DNA from: Clytia hemisphaerica
Taxonomy: Eukaryota; Cnidaria; Hydrozoa; Leptothecata; Clytiidae
Assembly (NCBI GenBank): GCA_902728285.1
Contig: CACVBU010000542.1
Span: forward strand, 248,001 to 312,000
Reading direction: 5' to 3'
Length of the DNA stretch: 64,000 nucleotides
The position numbers were made by a program, and so were the translations under genes. The notes beneath the pieces are model-generated. The model ran no database searches. It was given only the letters and a program-made list of their open reading frames with translations, and was not told where the DNA came from. This document shows, in pieces, positions 33,215 through 43,400 of the stretch (positions are counted from its first letter, which is position 1; every line of letters starts with the position of its first letter).

Positions 33215-34464
33215 CGCTAAGTCCGTTAACGTCCGAAAAGTTGTTGGTTGAAAGACTCCAATAGGTGCTTCTTTGGAGGCTTGGTGAAAACGTCGGCTAC
33301 GTTTGAATTGGAAGGCACATAATCGATTGCAATATGATTGTCATTATAACAGTCACGTATGAAATGAAAACGAATATCTATGTGCTTTGATTTTGGTCTG
33401 TTGACAGGATTCTTGACGAGAGCGATAGCACCTTGGTTGTCACATTGAATAATTGTCGATTTCTTGATCTCGTCGATAGCTGATTGGTTTGCGCTTTTGA
33501 TAATGGCAGAATTTGGTTCGTAGATTCTCGCGCAGAATCTGTGTCAGGAAAATGGTTTCTTGGAACGTGATCGACATTGCCATGTAATTGCTTCACATGT
33601 GGATAGCGCCACCGATGGTTGTTTCTTTGATTTCCAGCTTTTGATTGGGCCATGTTCATTCAGGTTTGTACAGTAACCTGTGATACTTCGACGATCGTCG
33701 GTAGATGAAGCCCAATCAGCATCACTAAAAGCATTTAATCTCAGTCCCTTTTTGCTTTTGTGAAATTTCAGTTTATAGTCAACAGTTCCTTTGACATAAC
33801 GAAATATATGTTTGAGCATGATCCAATCACCAGGAGTTGGATTAGAAAGATGTTGCGATAACTTGGTTATGCAGTAGCTGAGGTCTGGTCGGGTGCACGT
33901 CATTGCATAAATAAGGCTGCCTACCATCTGTCGGTATAGTTTGGTATCTTCCTCGTTGGATTCACCTTGGTTGTCGTTGTAGGCATTCGGGTTGGTTTCA
34001 CAAGGAGTTTTTCTTGGTTTGCATTTCTCGAAATTATACTTCTTGAGCATGTTAGTAAGGTATCTTGATTGTGACATTGTGATTGAATCTGGGTTGACTT
34101 CGAAATCGATACCAACAAAAAATGAGAGTTCACCCAGGTCCTTCATGTTGAACTTTGCGCTGAGTTGCGATTTGATCGATTTCATTGAGACTGCTGAACT
34201 GGAGGCAATGATGATATCGTCAACCCATATTAGTAAAATGACTGTTTCGGATTTCTCGGTTTTGTAGAATAAACATGGGTCGGCAGATGACTGTTTGAAA
34301 TTAAGTTCACTTAGGAATTCTTGGAGAAGACAGTTCCAGCTCCGTCCGCTTTGTTTCAATCCATAGAGCGATTTGTTAAGTTTCCACACTAGCTTCTCAC
34401 CATTTACTTTGAAGCCTTCAGGTTGTTCAACATAAACATCACATTCGATTGGTGCATCATCCAA
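33215..34464 (-). pseudogene. Copia reverse transcriptase C-terminal part and RNase H
   Basis: Continues with VEQPEGF, WKLNKSLYGLKQSGRSW, LLIWVDDIIIA (the YVDD box, as WVDD), MVGSLIYAMTCTRPDLSY and RNase H (FSDADWASSTDDRRSITG, VALSTCEA). A frameshift near 33590 interrupts it. In shifted frames the last motifs (QCDNQGAIALVKNP, SKHIDIRFHFIRD, VPSNSNVADVFTKP) run to the LFGR stop at about 33230, close to the polypurine tract and 3' LTR. Confidence 0.9.
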
Positions 34465-36160
34465 TCATTCTGAATAGCTAATTGTGTCAAGATTCTAACA
34501 GATTCCATCCATACTGTTGGTGAGAATGTCTCTGCATAATCAATACCTTCTTTCTGGGTATAGCCTTTTGCTACGTAGCGAGCTTTGAAGATGGGGGTTT
34601 CTGGGTCCCCTTTGATCGTGTACACCCATTTACCTCCAACTGTTTGTTTGCCATCTGGTAACTCTGTAAGGGTGAAGGTTTCGTTCGATTTTAACGTTTT
34701 GATTTTTGCTTCCATGGCCGACTGCCATTGCTTTGACTGATTTCCGTTGATAGCCTCATGGAGGGTGGGTGGTCCATTGACATGGTTGATACAATCATAG
34801 AGATCTAAATGTTCAGAGTTCACAGGGTCTCCGTAACGCTCAGGTTGTTTTCTCTCACGGGTAGGGTATCGTTTTGGGGCTTCTTGGTTGTCCGTATTGG
34901 TTGTTGACTGGTCTTCCGGTTCTGGGTTGTTAAACAAATGGTTTGGTACGGTTGGTGGTTCTGATGTGCTGAACTGATCTGTGAATTTTACCTCCCTGTA
35001 CTTCTTCACAGTTCTGTCATCTGGAAAATATACCAGATAGGACGGGCTTTCTTTGTCATACCCGATGAAGTGACCCTTTTTTGAGCGAGGGTCTAACTTT
35101 TTCTGTTCCGGTTGTAGAAATGCATAGCACACGGTACCGAAGATGTGCATATTGGAAAGATTTGGCTTCGTTCCAGTGATAAGACCGAATGGGGTATTCT
35201 GGATTCGTTTGACGTAACAACGATTACGAATGTGGGTGGCAGCCATTATGGCGTACGTCCAGAGGTACTTGGGTAGATTGGACTCGATAAGCATGGATCT
35301 TCCCATTTCGAAGAGTGTGCGCCAATTGCGTTCAGCCGTTCCGTTTTGATGTGGGGAGTACGGTGCGGATAACTCATGCTTGATAGAGTGTTTAACTAGA
35401 ATTTCACGAAATTCCTTTGAAATATACTCTCCTCCATTATCACTTCTCATTTTCTTGACATCACCTACAGGAAATACATCTTCGAAAAAGTTCAAAGTTT
35501 TCACCTTACCGAAAGGTGCAATGTCAGCTAGAAATTTCTTAACTGCCTTTGGTGCATCAGACTTTGCTTTCAAGAAGTATGTAAAGAGGTTACCGGAAAA
35601 ATCATCAGTAAATATTATGGCGTATCGATAACCATCCTTTGCTGCTGGTTCGATGGGGCCAGCAAGGTCTGTGTGGACCAATTCAAACTGTTCGGTTGCA
35701 CGAATATCAGGTTCACGGTTTCTCTGGTTACATTGCTTGGCAAGGACGCATATTTCACAATCGAAAGTCTCATGATTGCAGATATGCATACCCGACACAA
35801 CTTTCTCTAACTTTTCGATGTCGTGGGTATTACAATGTCCAAGAATTTTGTGCCACATTTCAAGGCTTTCTCGTCGGTTTTGGGATGAATAAGATTTATA
35901 GAGGTAATATAGACGATTTCTCTCTTCGATTTGGAATACGGTAATATCTGGAGTAATGAGTTCTGCATACTGTTCATAGAATCTCACTGATGCTCCGAAT
36001 TTGGTTGCTGCTCTAGCAGAAAATATATTTTGGGGGAATGAGGATATGTAGAGTACATCTCTCAGTTGAACATTGACAGTTTCCCCTTCTTTCGTCACAA
36101 GTTTCACGATAACAGTTCCTCTCTTTAATGCAATGTTATTAACTCGACTTCCATCAGCAA
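34404..36160 (-). pseudogene. Copia integrase and N-terminal reverse transcriptase
   Basis: Shows the end of the protease region, then the integrase HHCC finger (HKILGHCN, HICNH...CEIC) and the DDE core (HTDLAGP, MRSDNGGEY, PHQNGTAERN). The GKGR-like linker and the RT entry (KTVGGKWVYTIKGD, ARYVAKGYTQKEGIDY, ETFSPT) follow. The frame ends after WMMHQSNVMF. At this point (34440-34480) about 20 bases appear lost, removing the first catalytic Asp of RT, and the homology continues in the next frame. Confidence 0.9.
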
Positions 36161-36226
36161 GTTCGATGTGGTGGTTTGCTGGGTTGAAGGTGGGGTCCTC
36201 CTCAATGAAGCCATCATCATGGTTAA

Positions 36227-37060
36227 TTATATGGGTTCATATATAGCCATTATAGTGGCTCCACAGTCTACTAAAAAGTTCTCACCACTAGCATACGTGT
36301 TTCGGTTATCGCTGGCTTTAAAAATGAATGAAAACGAATGTTCATTACCGTCATTGCTGGGTACGGAAGCTGCAGTTTTGGAGTGGTCATGTCCCGCAAT
36401 ACCGCAATTGTAACAAGTGAACGTTTTTGAGTCTCTCGTTTTCAATACAGATTCTTTGGTACTCTTTTCGGTCGATGAACGAATTAACTCTATTTCCTCG
36501 AAATTTCTGAGGGTTTGCTTGAACTTGAGAAACGTATCAACTTTTTCTGACTGGGTGATAAGGGCGACAAAAGGTTTGTATTCGTCAGATAAACCTTTCA
36601 AGACCATAGCAATTAACAAAGCATCACTTATCTGTTCATTAGCAGACCGCAATGACATGGCTGCTTTTTCTGCTCTCATAAGGTAATCTGTTATGTTCTC
36701 GTTCTTTCCTTTTTGTAACGTTGTTAATTGGTTGTACAATATAATAACTCTTGGTTTGCTATCACCAGCATAAAATTCTCGAAGAATCTTGAACGCCTTT
36801 CGACCATTATCTTTTGCTTCCCTGATGACTAGGGAGAGAGATCGGTCATCCAAAAATTGGATAAGTTCTGAAAATGCTGTCTCGTTCTTGTCGGCATTAA
36901 CATCATCATTTTCCCCAACAAGAATGTCTTTGAGTTTCCTTAACTTCATGTAGCCTAAAATCTTAGTTTCCCAGATTTCAAACTTTCTCTCATCTCCATC
37001 GAATGTAAGATTTTTCCATTGGGTACTGGGCCCATAACCTGTTGAATCTTGTATGCTCAT
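36227..37060 (-). pseudogene. Copia Gag and protease start
   Basis: Begins MSIQDSTGYGPS inside the end of the 5' LTR. The UBN2-type Gag core spans about residues 15-180. The zinc knuckle reads CYNCGIAGHDHSKT and lacks the fourth Cys. The protease active site reads LVDCGAT where DSG or DTG is expected. Just after it a short duplication-like insertion (near 36225-36250) shifts the frame away from the rest of the protease, so Gag and Pol are not joined. Confidence 0.85.
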
Positions 37061-37285
37061 GATGAAGGAATTCCAGGAAACACAGTAAAAGTGAATACGT
37101 AGAAGCGAACTTCAGTTCTAAGAAATCTTCTGTAACTAGCATAAAAAACGTCTACCATATTAGATAAGAAAAACGTGGTGTAAAAAGACTAAGTTCTAAC
37201 AAAATGACGTAATGTTCCGAAGTAAACAAATATGGCGGCTTTAAATATAAACAAAGTAGCGAGGCGAGCGTCATATAGCTGAACA
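37040..37285 (-). repeat. Copia 5' LTR
   Basis: 246 bp, upstream of gag in the minus-strand reading direction, and directly repeated at 32958-33203. The minus strand shows TTTATATTTAAAG, a possible TATA region. Confidence 0.95.
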
Positions 37286-37506
37286 CTTTTTGGGTGTATT
37301 CTTGACCACTGCCTGTTGTACGGGTTTAGAAAGATACGACCGACCCCTCTGAATTCCCACATCTCGCCATTTCTTTTGCTCAACTTCTTGTTTAGGATAG
37401 TGGTACACTTTACCATTTTCAGCTGTGATGCTTATCCTCACCACAGCATTACAGGTGCTTTCGACTTCTTCAGCCTAAATTATATTTTAACATGAATTTA
37501 TTTTAG

Positions 37507-38051
37507 CTGAGGCAAAAATTGATACCGAGTACAACGAAGGGAGAAAACTATGATAGGGAAAATAGTTTCCAAATCAACAAGCTCCGAGGACTCATTCGCA
37601 AAACAGCCTACCTTCTCCACCCATTTGAGGATCTGGATCACAAAAGTATTTCTGGCACTACGTTACATGAAGGACTTCGGTCATTTGAACTTTCTGCACA
37701 AGCTAATATGCTTAAGTACGTAAGACAACGACTCGCGGATGGAGAAAAGTGTAAGCTGGTACCTATCTACGTTACAGAAGAGGAATTTCAAGAAGCATCT
37801 AAAGTAGAAATCTTACAAAGGCTGAAATCAAGCTAAAGATATTTTAAATGATGGATCAGTTAGATACCGATGTTTCTAGTTTTTACGAAGAAATCTTTAA
37901 TAAAACTGTGAAAAATGGTATAAAGCAAAAACATATCGATTTATACACCGAACTGATCGAGTGTGTTGATGAGTACAAAGCTGAAATCGAATCTTTGGCA
38001 GTTGCAACATCAAATGACGGTGAAGAATTGCTTACTTGTGAAGAAGTATGA
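37507..38051 (+). CDS. Two small hypothetical open frames
   Basis: After an acceptor-like TTTATTTTAG, the frame to 37836 encodes about 110 residues with KLRGLIRKTAYLLHPFEDLD and EGLRSFELSAQANMLKYV. A second ATG frame at 37848-38051 encodes 67 residues, mostly helical and acidic (ELIECVDEYKAEIESLA). No family was recognised. They lie just outside the left end of the large element, and head to head with the PHD gene exon. Confidence 0.35.
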
Positions 38052-38220
38052 ATAACTTCAATAGAAAAGATTGACTACCTTTTTTAAGATCGTGTTTTTT
38101 CTCTTACAAAAAGTCACTTGTCTATCTCCATTGTCTGGTAAAAGAGAAGTTGACATCTTTCCCTTATGATGGGGCTTCTTTTCTGAGTAGAAAAAAATAG
38201 GGTCGGAAATTATTTTATTA

Positions 38221-38250
38221 ATAGTCAGGCAGCTGAGGTCACATAAAAAA
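38221..38250 (+). repeat. Left terminal inverted repeat of the large element
   Basis: Contains CAGGCAGCTGAGGTCACA followed by T and an A tract. It pairs with the inverted copy at 56001-56030. Confidence 0.75.
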
Positions 38251-38352
38251 GTGCAGTAGCTACAAAGTTTGCGAGCAAACTTTAAACAGTTGTTTTCAAT
38301 AGATACGACCTTTCTGAACACAGAATCATCAACCGGACAGTTTGAAAATAAT

Positions 38353-39530
38353 TACCGGACGCGTCCGAAAATATTTTCGTATTTGATGACGTCACAAGCA
38401 AAATGAAAATTTTTATGAAAAAAAGCATAGACATATTATATACCAATCGACGCGTTTTTTGACGTAGATTAAGAAAAAGGTTATTGACTATGTCTGAAAA
38501 TTTGATGATAAAAAGTTAAACGCTTCCGAAGTTTTGATGACGTCATATTTACACTTTCTTTAGTGTCGATTTTCTCGAGTTAGGTTGAGAAATCATATAT
38601 ATCCACTTAAAAGTCTTCAACAAACAAAACGCCAATTCAAAATATTCCACAATGTCAACTGTAAAAGCAAATACTTCATCTACCTACTAGAATGTCAAAT
38701 CTGCAAGATCCAATACGTCGGTAAAACTGAAACACCCTTCAACGTCCGTTTGAACAACCACAGAAGCAATGCACTTCATCCGAAAGAAGACACCATCCCA
38801 GCGTGCAAAAACTTCAACAAGGAAGGACATAATTTCAATAGAGATGCTAAATTTACGATCATTGAACAGCTAAGAAATATCGAAGGAAATGAAAGCCAGC
38901 TGAAAAACACCATTCTATCACGAGAGAACTTTTGGATCAACAAACTAAAAACCTTAAAACCCAAGGGTTTAAACCAAGAACTCAATTTGATAGCGCCTTA
39001 AGTCTGTGTTTACACGTCCATTTTTTCCAGATCACTTACAGACGGCTCATAAATATACGTCACAAAAAAGCGTTTATTTGACGTCAAAAAAATTTTTTTT
39101 TTTGTTAAAAAAACTGAATTTTTTTAGCTAGAAATATACCTTGAAAACGGCCCTGGCCGAAACATGTTGGAAATTTCTAGCATCTAATGGTATTTTTGTC
39201 TCGATCCTCCGTCCGATATACACTTAAAAGTCTTCTCTATCGATTTTTGAGAGCTTTCGAATGGCGGTCTTAGATTTCAATTTTGATAAGTTTGAATTTT
39301 AGATTTTTTTTTCGCCACGGACAGGTAAAATTGACGTTACGGACATAAAGGAATAGCGTTGTAACTTTTTATAGCAAAATTTTCAGATATGGTTACTGAC
39401 CATTTTCCTAATCTACGTTAAAAAACGCTTCGATTGGTATATAATATGTCTATGTTGGTTCTCAAAATTTTTTCAGTTAGCCTATGGGCACGCATGACGT
39501 CATCAGGTACTAAAATATTACCGGACACAC
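38353..39530. mobile_element. 1.2-kb inverted-repeat unit containing the GIY-YIG frame
   Basis: Arms of about 170-190 bp (38353-38540 and, inverted, 39530-39350) share TGACGTCATCA, ACATAGACATATTATATACC-like text, the following AATCGA(C/A)GCGTTTTTT, and ACGTAGATTA(A/G)GAAAA. Both arms start at a CCGGAC motif. The unit appears to sit inside the left end of the large element, splitting the CCGGAC motif from the GC repeats. Confidence 0.65.
38585..39001 (+). CDS. GIY-YIG endonuclease domain, Penelope type (fragment)
   Basis: The open frame encodes FHNVNCKSKYFIYLLECQIC, then KIQYVGKTETPFNVRLNNHR, with a later ESQLKN...RENFWINKLKTLKPKGLNQELN tail. The paired YLL/QYVGKT is the GIY-YIG core, with the Arg of RLNNH and the Glu region behind it. 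The Cys pair before it and the GLN tail are usual for the endonuclease of Penelope-like retroelements. There is no ATG at the frame start and no reverse transcriptase upstream, so this is either a truncated Penelope copy or a nuclease captured on its own. Confidence 0.75.
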   Translation: MRNHIYPLKSLQQTKRQFKIFHNVNCKSKYFIYLLECQICKIQYVGKTETPFNVRLNNHRSNALHPKEDTIPACKNFNKEGHNFNRDAKFTIIEQLRNIEGNESQLKNTILSRENFWINKLKTLKPKGLNQELNLIAP

Positions 39531-39552
39531 TTAGGCACAGATAGTCCAATAT

Positions 39553-39950
39553 TTCCCGCAGAGCCCTGCGGATTGACTTAAAATATGATATAGCAACTTT
39601 TCGAATCTTTAGTTATCAAAACCTTGAATCCCGCCGCCGCCTGCGGGTTTCCAAATCTCACTGCGGGTCCCCTGCGGGTAATTTATAAATCTTTATATCG
39701 AAACCTCAAATCCCGCCGCCGCCTGCGGGTTTCCAAATTTCACTGCAGGTTCCCTGCGGATAATTTATAAATCTTTAGTTATCGAAACCTCGAATCCCGC
39801 CGCCTGCGGGTTTCCAAATCTCACTGCGGGTTCCCTGCGGGTAATTTATAAATCTTTAGTTATCGAAACCTCGAATCCCGCCGCCGCCTGCGGGTTTCCA
39901 AATTTCACTGCGGATTCCCTGCGGGTAATTTATAAATCTTTAATTATCGA
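39553..39950. repeat. Left GC-rich subterminal repeats
   Basis: Four units of 82-84 bp, each with CCCGCCGCCGCCTGCGGGTT then CTGCGGGTTCCCTGCGGGTA, joined by TTATAAATCTTTAGTTATCG-type linkers. The cores can form hairpins. They are the inverse of the right-end repeats. Confidence 0.85.
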
Positions 39951-40426
39951 AATATCAGAAATTAATGAATTTCAGTAAACTATTTGGACACTCAAATCTT
40001 TGATGCGTTTGTATTTTGACTATTCAAAGTCTCTAATGCATAATCAAACTTCCAGAACAAAAATATAATACTTCCGAAAATATAAATGAAATTAAAGTAC
40101 TGTAACAGTTGTTTAATTTTTTTCATGAAATTCCTTAAAATATAAATAAAATAACATTCTGTGATAATATCTACAATCACGTATTAACAATACAGTAACC
40201 GGCTTTCAGTAAACTATCTTCATATTTATATAACTTCTATATGTAATTATAATGAACTTTATAACCTGAAATACCTCTAATTATTACGAAATTCAATATG
40301 ATTAATGTTATATACTACCCGTCGAAATAAAGGTAGTGAAAATTTCTGTTCCGAAACACACACACATAAAGTAAACTTATGTGTAAACTGTAGAACACGG
40401 TTATATTTTTTTCTACTGACAAAATA
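39951..40426. other. AT-rich leader of the helicase gene
   Basis: Between the GC repeats and the first ATG. No gene visible; presumably promoter and 5' UTR of the helicase gene. Confidence 0.4.
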
Positions 40427-43400
40427 ATGGCAAATCCAGCTCGACAACTGAACGACCAGACAATCGCCCGTTCTCTAGAATGTAATATCCTTCCATTGGT
40501 GAGTAACAATTAATTTATGAGTAGCTTTATTTTTTTTATTTTTCGTTTCGTAAATTCCTAATCTTATCCATGGTTCTCAAAACTATATCCTAAAACATAC
40601 TCTCTCCATTTTAGATAAAAAAGACGGATACTGTTACTGCATGTCGTGTGATGCTGACGGATGATAACAGGCTTCTGGTTACTGATATAAGACATAGGTT
40701 GGACGATGCATTGGCAAATATGGAAATCAAATTTTTCATTTCTTGTGTTTCCGGGACGGAGTCGAATGCAAAGAAACCAGTCGAAGAACAGCCAGTCAAA
40801 CCTAATTTCCGAGCATCTATCTCATATTTCATTGTCCATGGAAGTAAACTTAATCTGAACAAAATTAAGCAGCAATTCCATAACACCTCCAAAATTAACT
40901 TTGAGATCAAACCTTTGAGATCAAACAGTAAACACAAAGACACCGAGAAGAAAAGTGCAGAAGAAATGACCCTATCTGTCCACTTGAAACAGATCGTGAA
41001 GGTTTAAAATCTTTATTTCATTTCGCTTTTGTTTGGGTTTTAACAATTTTTCTCTCTTTTAGTGCTGAATAAGACCCTTAAAAATGTTACGTACTTTTAG
41101 CCGAAAAAATTTAGGAAATTTCAAGTAGAAGTAATGACTAGTTACAAAAAGTCCAACATTTTTTGTAGCGCATATTTCATTTATTTTATAATTCTATTTG
41201 ATCAGGACCATAACCAAAAGTGCATCAAAGACCTGATCTTCCAAAGTATGTTGCATTGCTTTAAGACGGCCAACCCTTTGATGAAGGAAGAAGATGCTTT
41301 AGAGTTATGTCAAAACAATATAATGAAACCTTGCCGTCTCTACTGTGGGGATGGAAACATAATGAGAAGTTTTACGAACGCCAGCAGAAATTTGTTGACA
41401 GATGGACTGGTACATGTTAATGATACGTCAGACGAAATCTCACCTTCAGTGTCTGAATCAAAAACAACAATTTCTAAAGTGATTGACAAGATTGCATCGA
41501 CCATGATGGAACTCAATCATCGGCTTTTTCATGGCAATATTTATCAATTGCACAAAAAAGGTTTGGAATACTTTTCGAGTTGTTGATTGATACCACTGAT
41601 TCACATTGCATTAAATGTTTCAAAGGGATAAGTCTATTCTTTATTTGTCAATCTTTATTTATTAAAGAATCTTTTCTTTTTGAGATTTAAATTAAAAATT
41701 TGATATTTTTCAATCAAATTTATGCAACTCAAAATTTGGGTTTGATTTTCTTTCAGCTCGATTCACCTTTACGCTGTTCCTTGATGTCAATGCTTATCTT
41801 TCGAAACTACAACTAAACCCTGCTTTGCGCGAATCTATCATGATCCATGAAACTAAACTTAAACAAACAATGTCCAACGAACATACAGTGGTATGTATTT
41901 TGACTTACTTACTTTTAAGAAAATTTTATTTTTTTTCCTTTTCAAAGAAGACCATTTGAAGACCAGTAGCCCAAGACGTAGACCGTCGTTTTTATGAGAC
42001 TTTTGTACTGAAAAGACCGTTGGCCCGTCGATACTAGGGAAAGTCGCTTTAATTTTATTGACACTTTGAGACTTTAAATAAATTTCTATCATTTTGAAAG
42101 AAGACCATTTGAAGACCATTAGCCCAAGACGTAGACCGTCGTTTTTATGAGACTTTTGTACTGAAAAGACCGTTGGCCCGTCGATACTAGGGGAAGTCGC
42201 TTGGATTTTATATTGACACTTTGAGACTTTAAAGAGAAATTTCTATCATTTTGAAAGAAGACCATTTGAAGACCAGTAGCCCAAGACGTAGACCGTCGTT
42301 TTTATGAGACTTTTGTACTGAAAAGACCGTTGGCCCGTCAATACTAGGGGAAGTCACTTTAATTTTATTGACACTTTGAGACTTTAAATAAATTTCTATC
42401 ATTTTGAAAGAAGACCATTTGAAGACCATTAGCCCAAGACGTAGACCGTCGTTTTTATGAGACTTTTGTACTGAAAAGACCGTTGGCCCGTCGATACTAG
42501 GGGAAGTCGCTTGAATTTTATATTGACACTTTGAGACTTTAAAGAGAAATTTCTATCATTTTGAAAGAAGACCATTTGAAGACCAGTAGCCCAAGACGTA
42601 GACCGTCGTTTTTATGAGACTTTTGTACTGAAAAGACCGTTGGCCCGTCGATACTAGGGGAAGTCGCTTTGACTTGTTGAACTTTTGAGACTTTAAATAA
42701 ATTTCTATCATTTTGAAAGAAGACCATTTGAAGACCAGTAGCCCAAGACGTAGACCGTCGTTTTTATGAGACTTTTGTACTGAAAAGACCGTTGGCCCGT
42801 CGATACTAGGGGAAGTTGCTTTAATTTTATTGAGACTTTGAGACTTTAAAGAGAAATTTCTATCATTTTGAAAGAAGACCATTTGAAGACCAGTAGCCCA
42901 AGACGTAGACCGTCGTTTTTATGAGACTTTTGTACTGAAAAGACCGTTGGCCCGTCAATACTAGGGGAAGTCACTTTAATTTTATTGACACTTTGAGACT
43001 TTAAAGAGAAATTTCTATCATTTTGAAAGAAGACCATTTGAAGACCAGTAGCCCAAGACGTAGACCGTCGTTTTTATGAGACTTTTGTACTGAGAAGACC
43101 GTTGGCCCGTCGATTCTATGAAAAATTGCTTTTACTCATTAAACTTTTGAGATTTTTAGGTTTTAGACTGACACTTTATTCACTTTTGTAAAGCTTTACG
43201 TCCCTTTCTTTAAGCAATTGTACTGTGTGAATCGTTAGACTGTTGATTTTTAAAATTTTATATAAGTTTTTGAATGTTTATTTCTTTTTCTTTAGCATTT
43301 TCCGAACATCAAAATTGATTACGACTACATCGAGGTTCGAAACAACGTTTATCTTAAGCTGTCAAGTCGAGCGTATGTGGAATGTCCCTTTACAGGAGAA

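Larger units (their letters stand above)
32958..37285 (-). mobile_element. Ty1/copia LTR retrotransposon
   Basis: The 246-bp LTRs at 32958-33203 and 37040-37285 begin TGTT and end AACA, and the element is flanked by CTTTT on both sides (32953-32957 and 37286-37290). The LTRs differ at six positions by my reading (about 2.4%), so insertion is fairly recent. Next to the 3' LTR the polypurine tract AGTGGGGGTG is visible on the minus strand. The domain order gag, protease, integrase, RT, RNase H is that of Copia. Several small indels disable it. Confidence 0.95.
32530..37474 (-). pseudogene. PHD-finger-like gene split by a Copia insertion
   Basis: The exon begins after TATAATTTAG at 37474 and encodes AEEVESTCNAVVRI to VVKNTPKK, ending at 37291. 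After the Copia element it resumes below 32953 with a Lys/Pro/Ala-rich tail (REKSPAKEKSPKEKAKAKRK). A shifted frame then closes with a zinc finger at 32781-32530: CANTKC, WIGCDARGC, YWAHANC and CKDHRR, the spacing of a PHD finger. The segment AAGACCCCAGCGTGTT occurs twice, close to where the frame shifts. The gene may be chromatin-related, but PHD fingers also occur in transposon proteins. It is broken by both the insertion and the frameshift. Confidence 0.55.

Noticed and set aside
38585..39001. Stand-alone homing endonuclease of an intron or intein
   Set aside because: The Cys pair before the GIY core and the GLN tail match Penelope endonucleases better, and no intron or intein surrounds it.
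39553..39950. CpG island or promoter of a host gene
   Set aside because: The GC content comes from an 83-bp tandem unit mirrored at the far end of the element, not from a unique island.
41859..43037. Several minus-strand frames with the repeated peptide SIDGPTVFSVQKSHKND
   Set aside because: They are translations of satellite array 1 inside intron 4, each broken at every unit.
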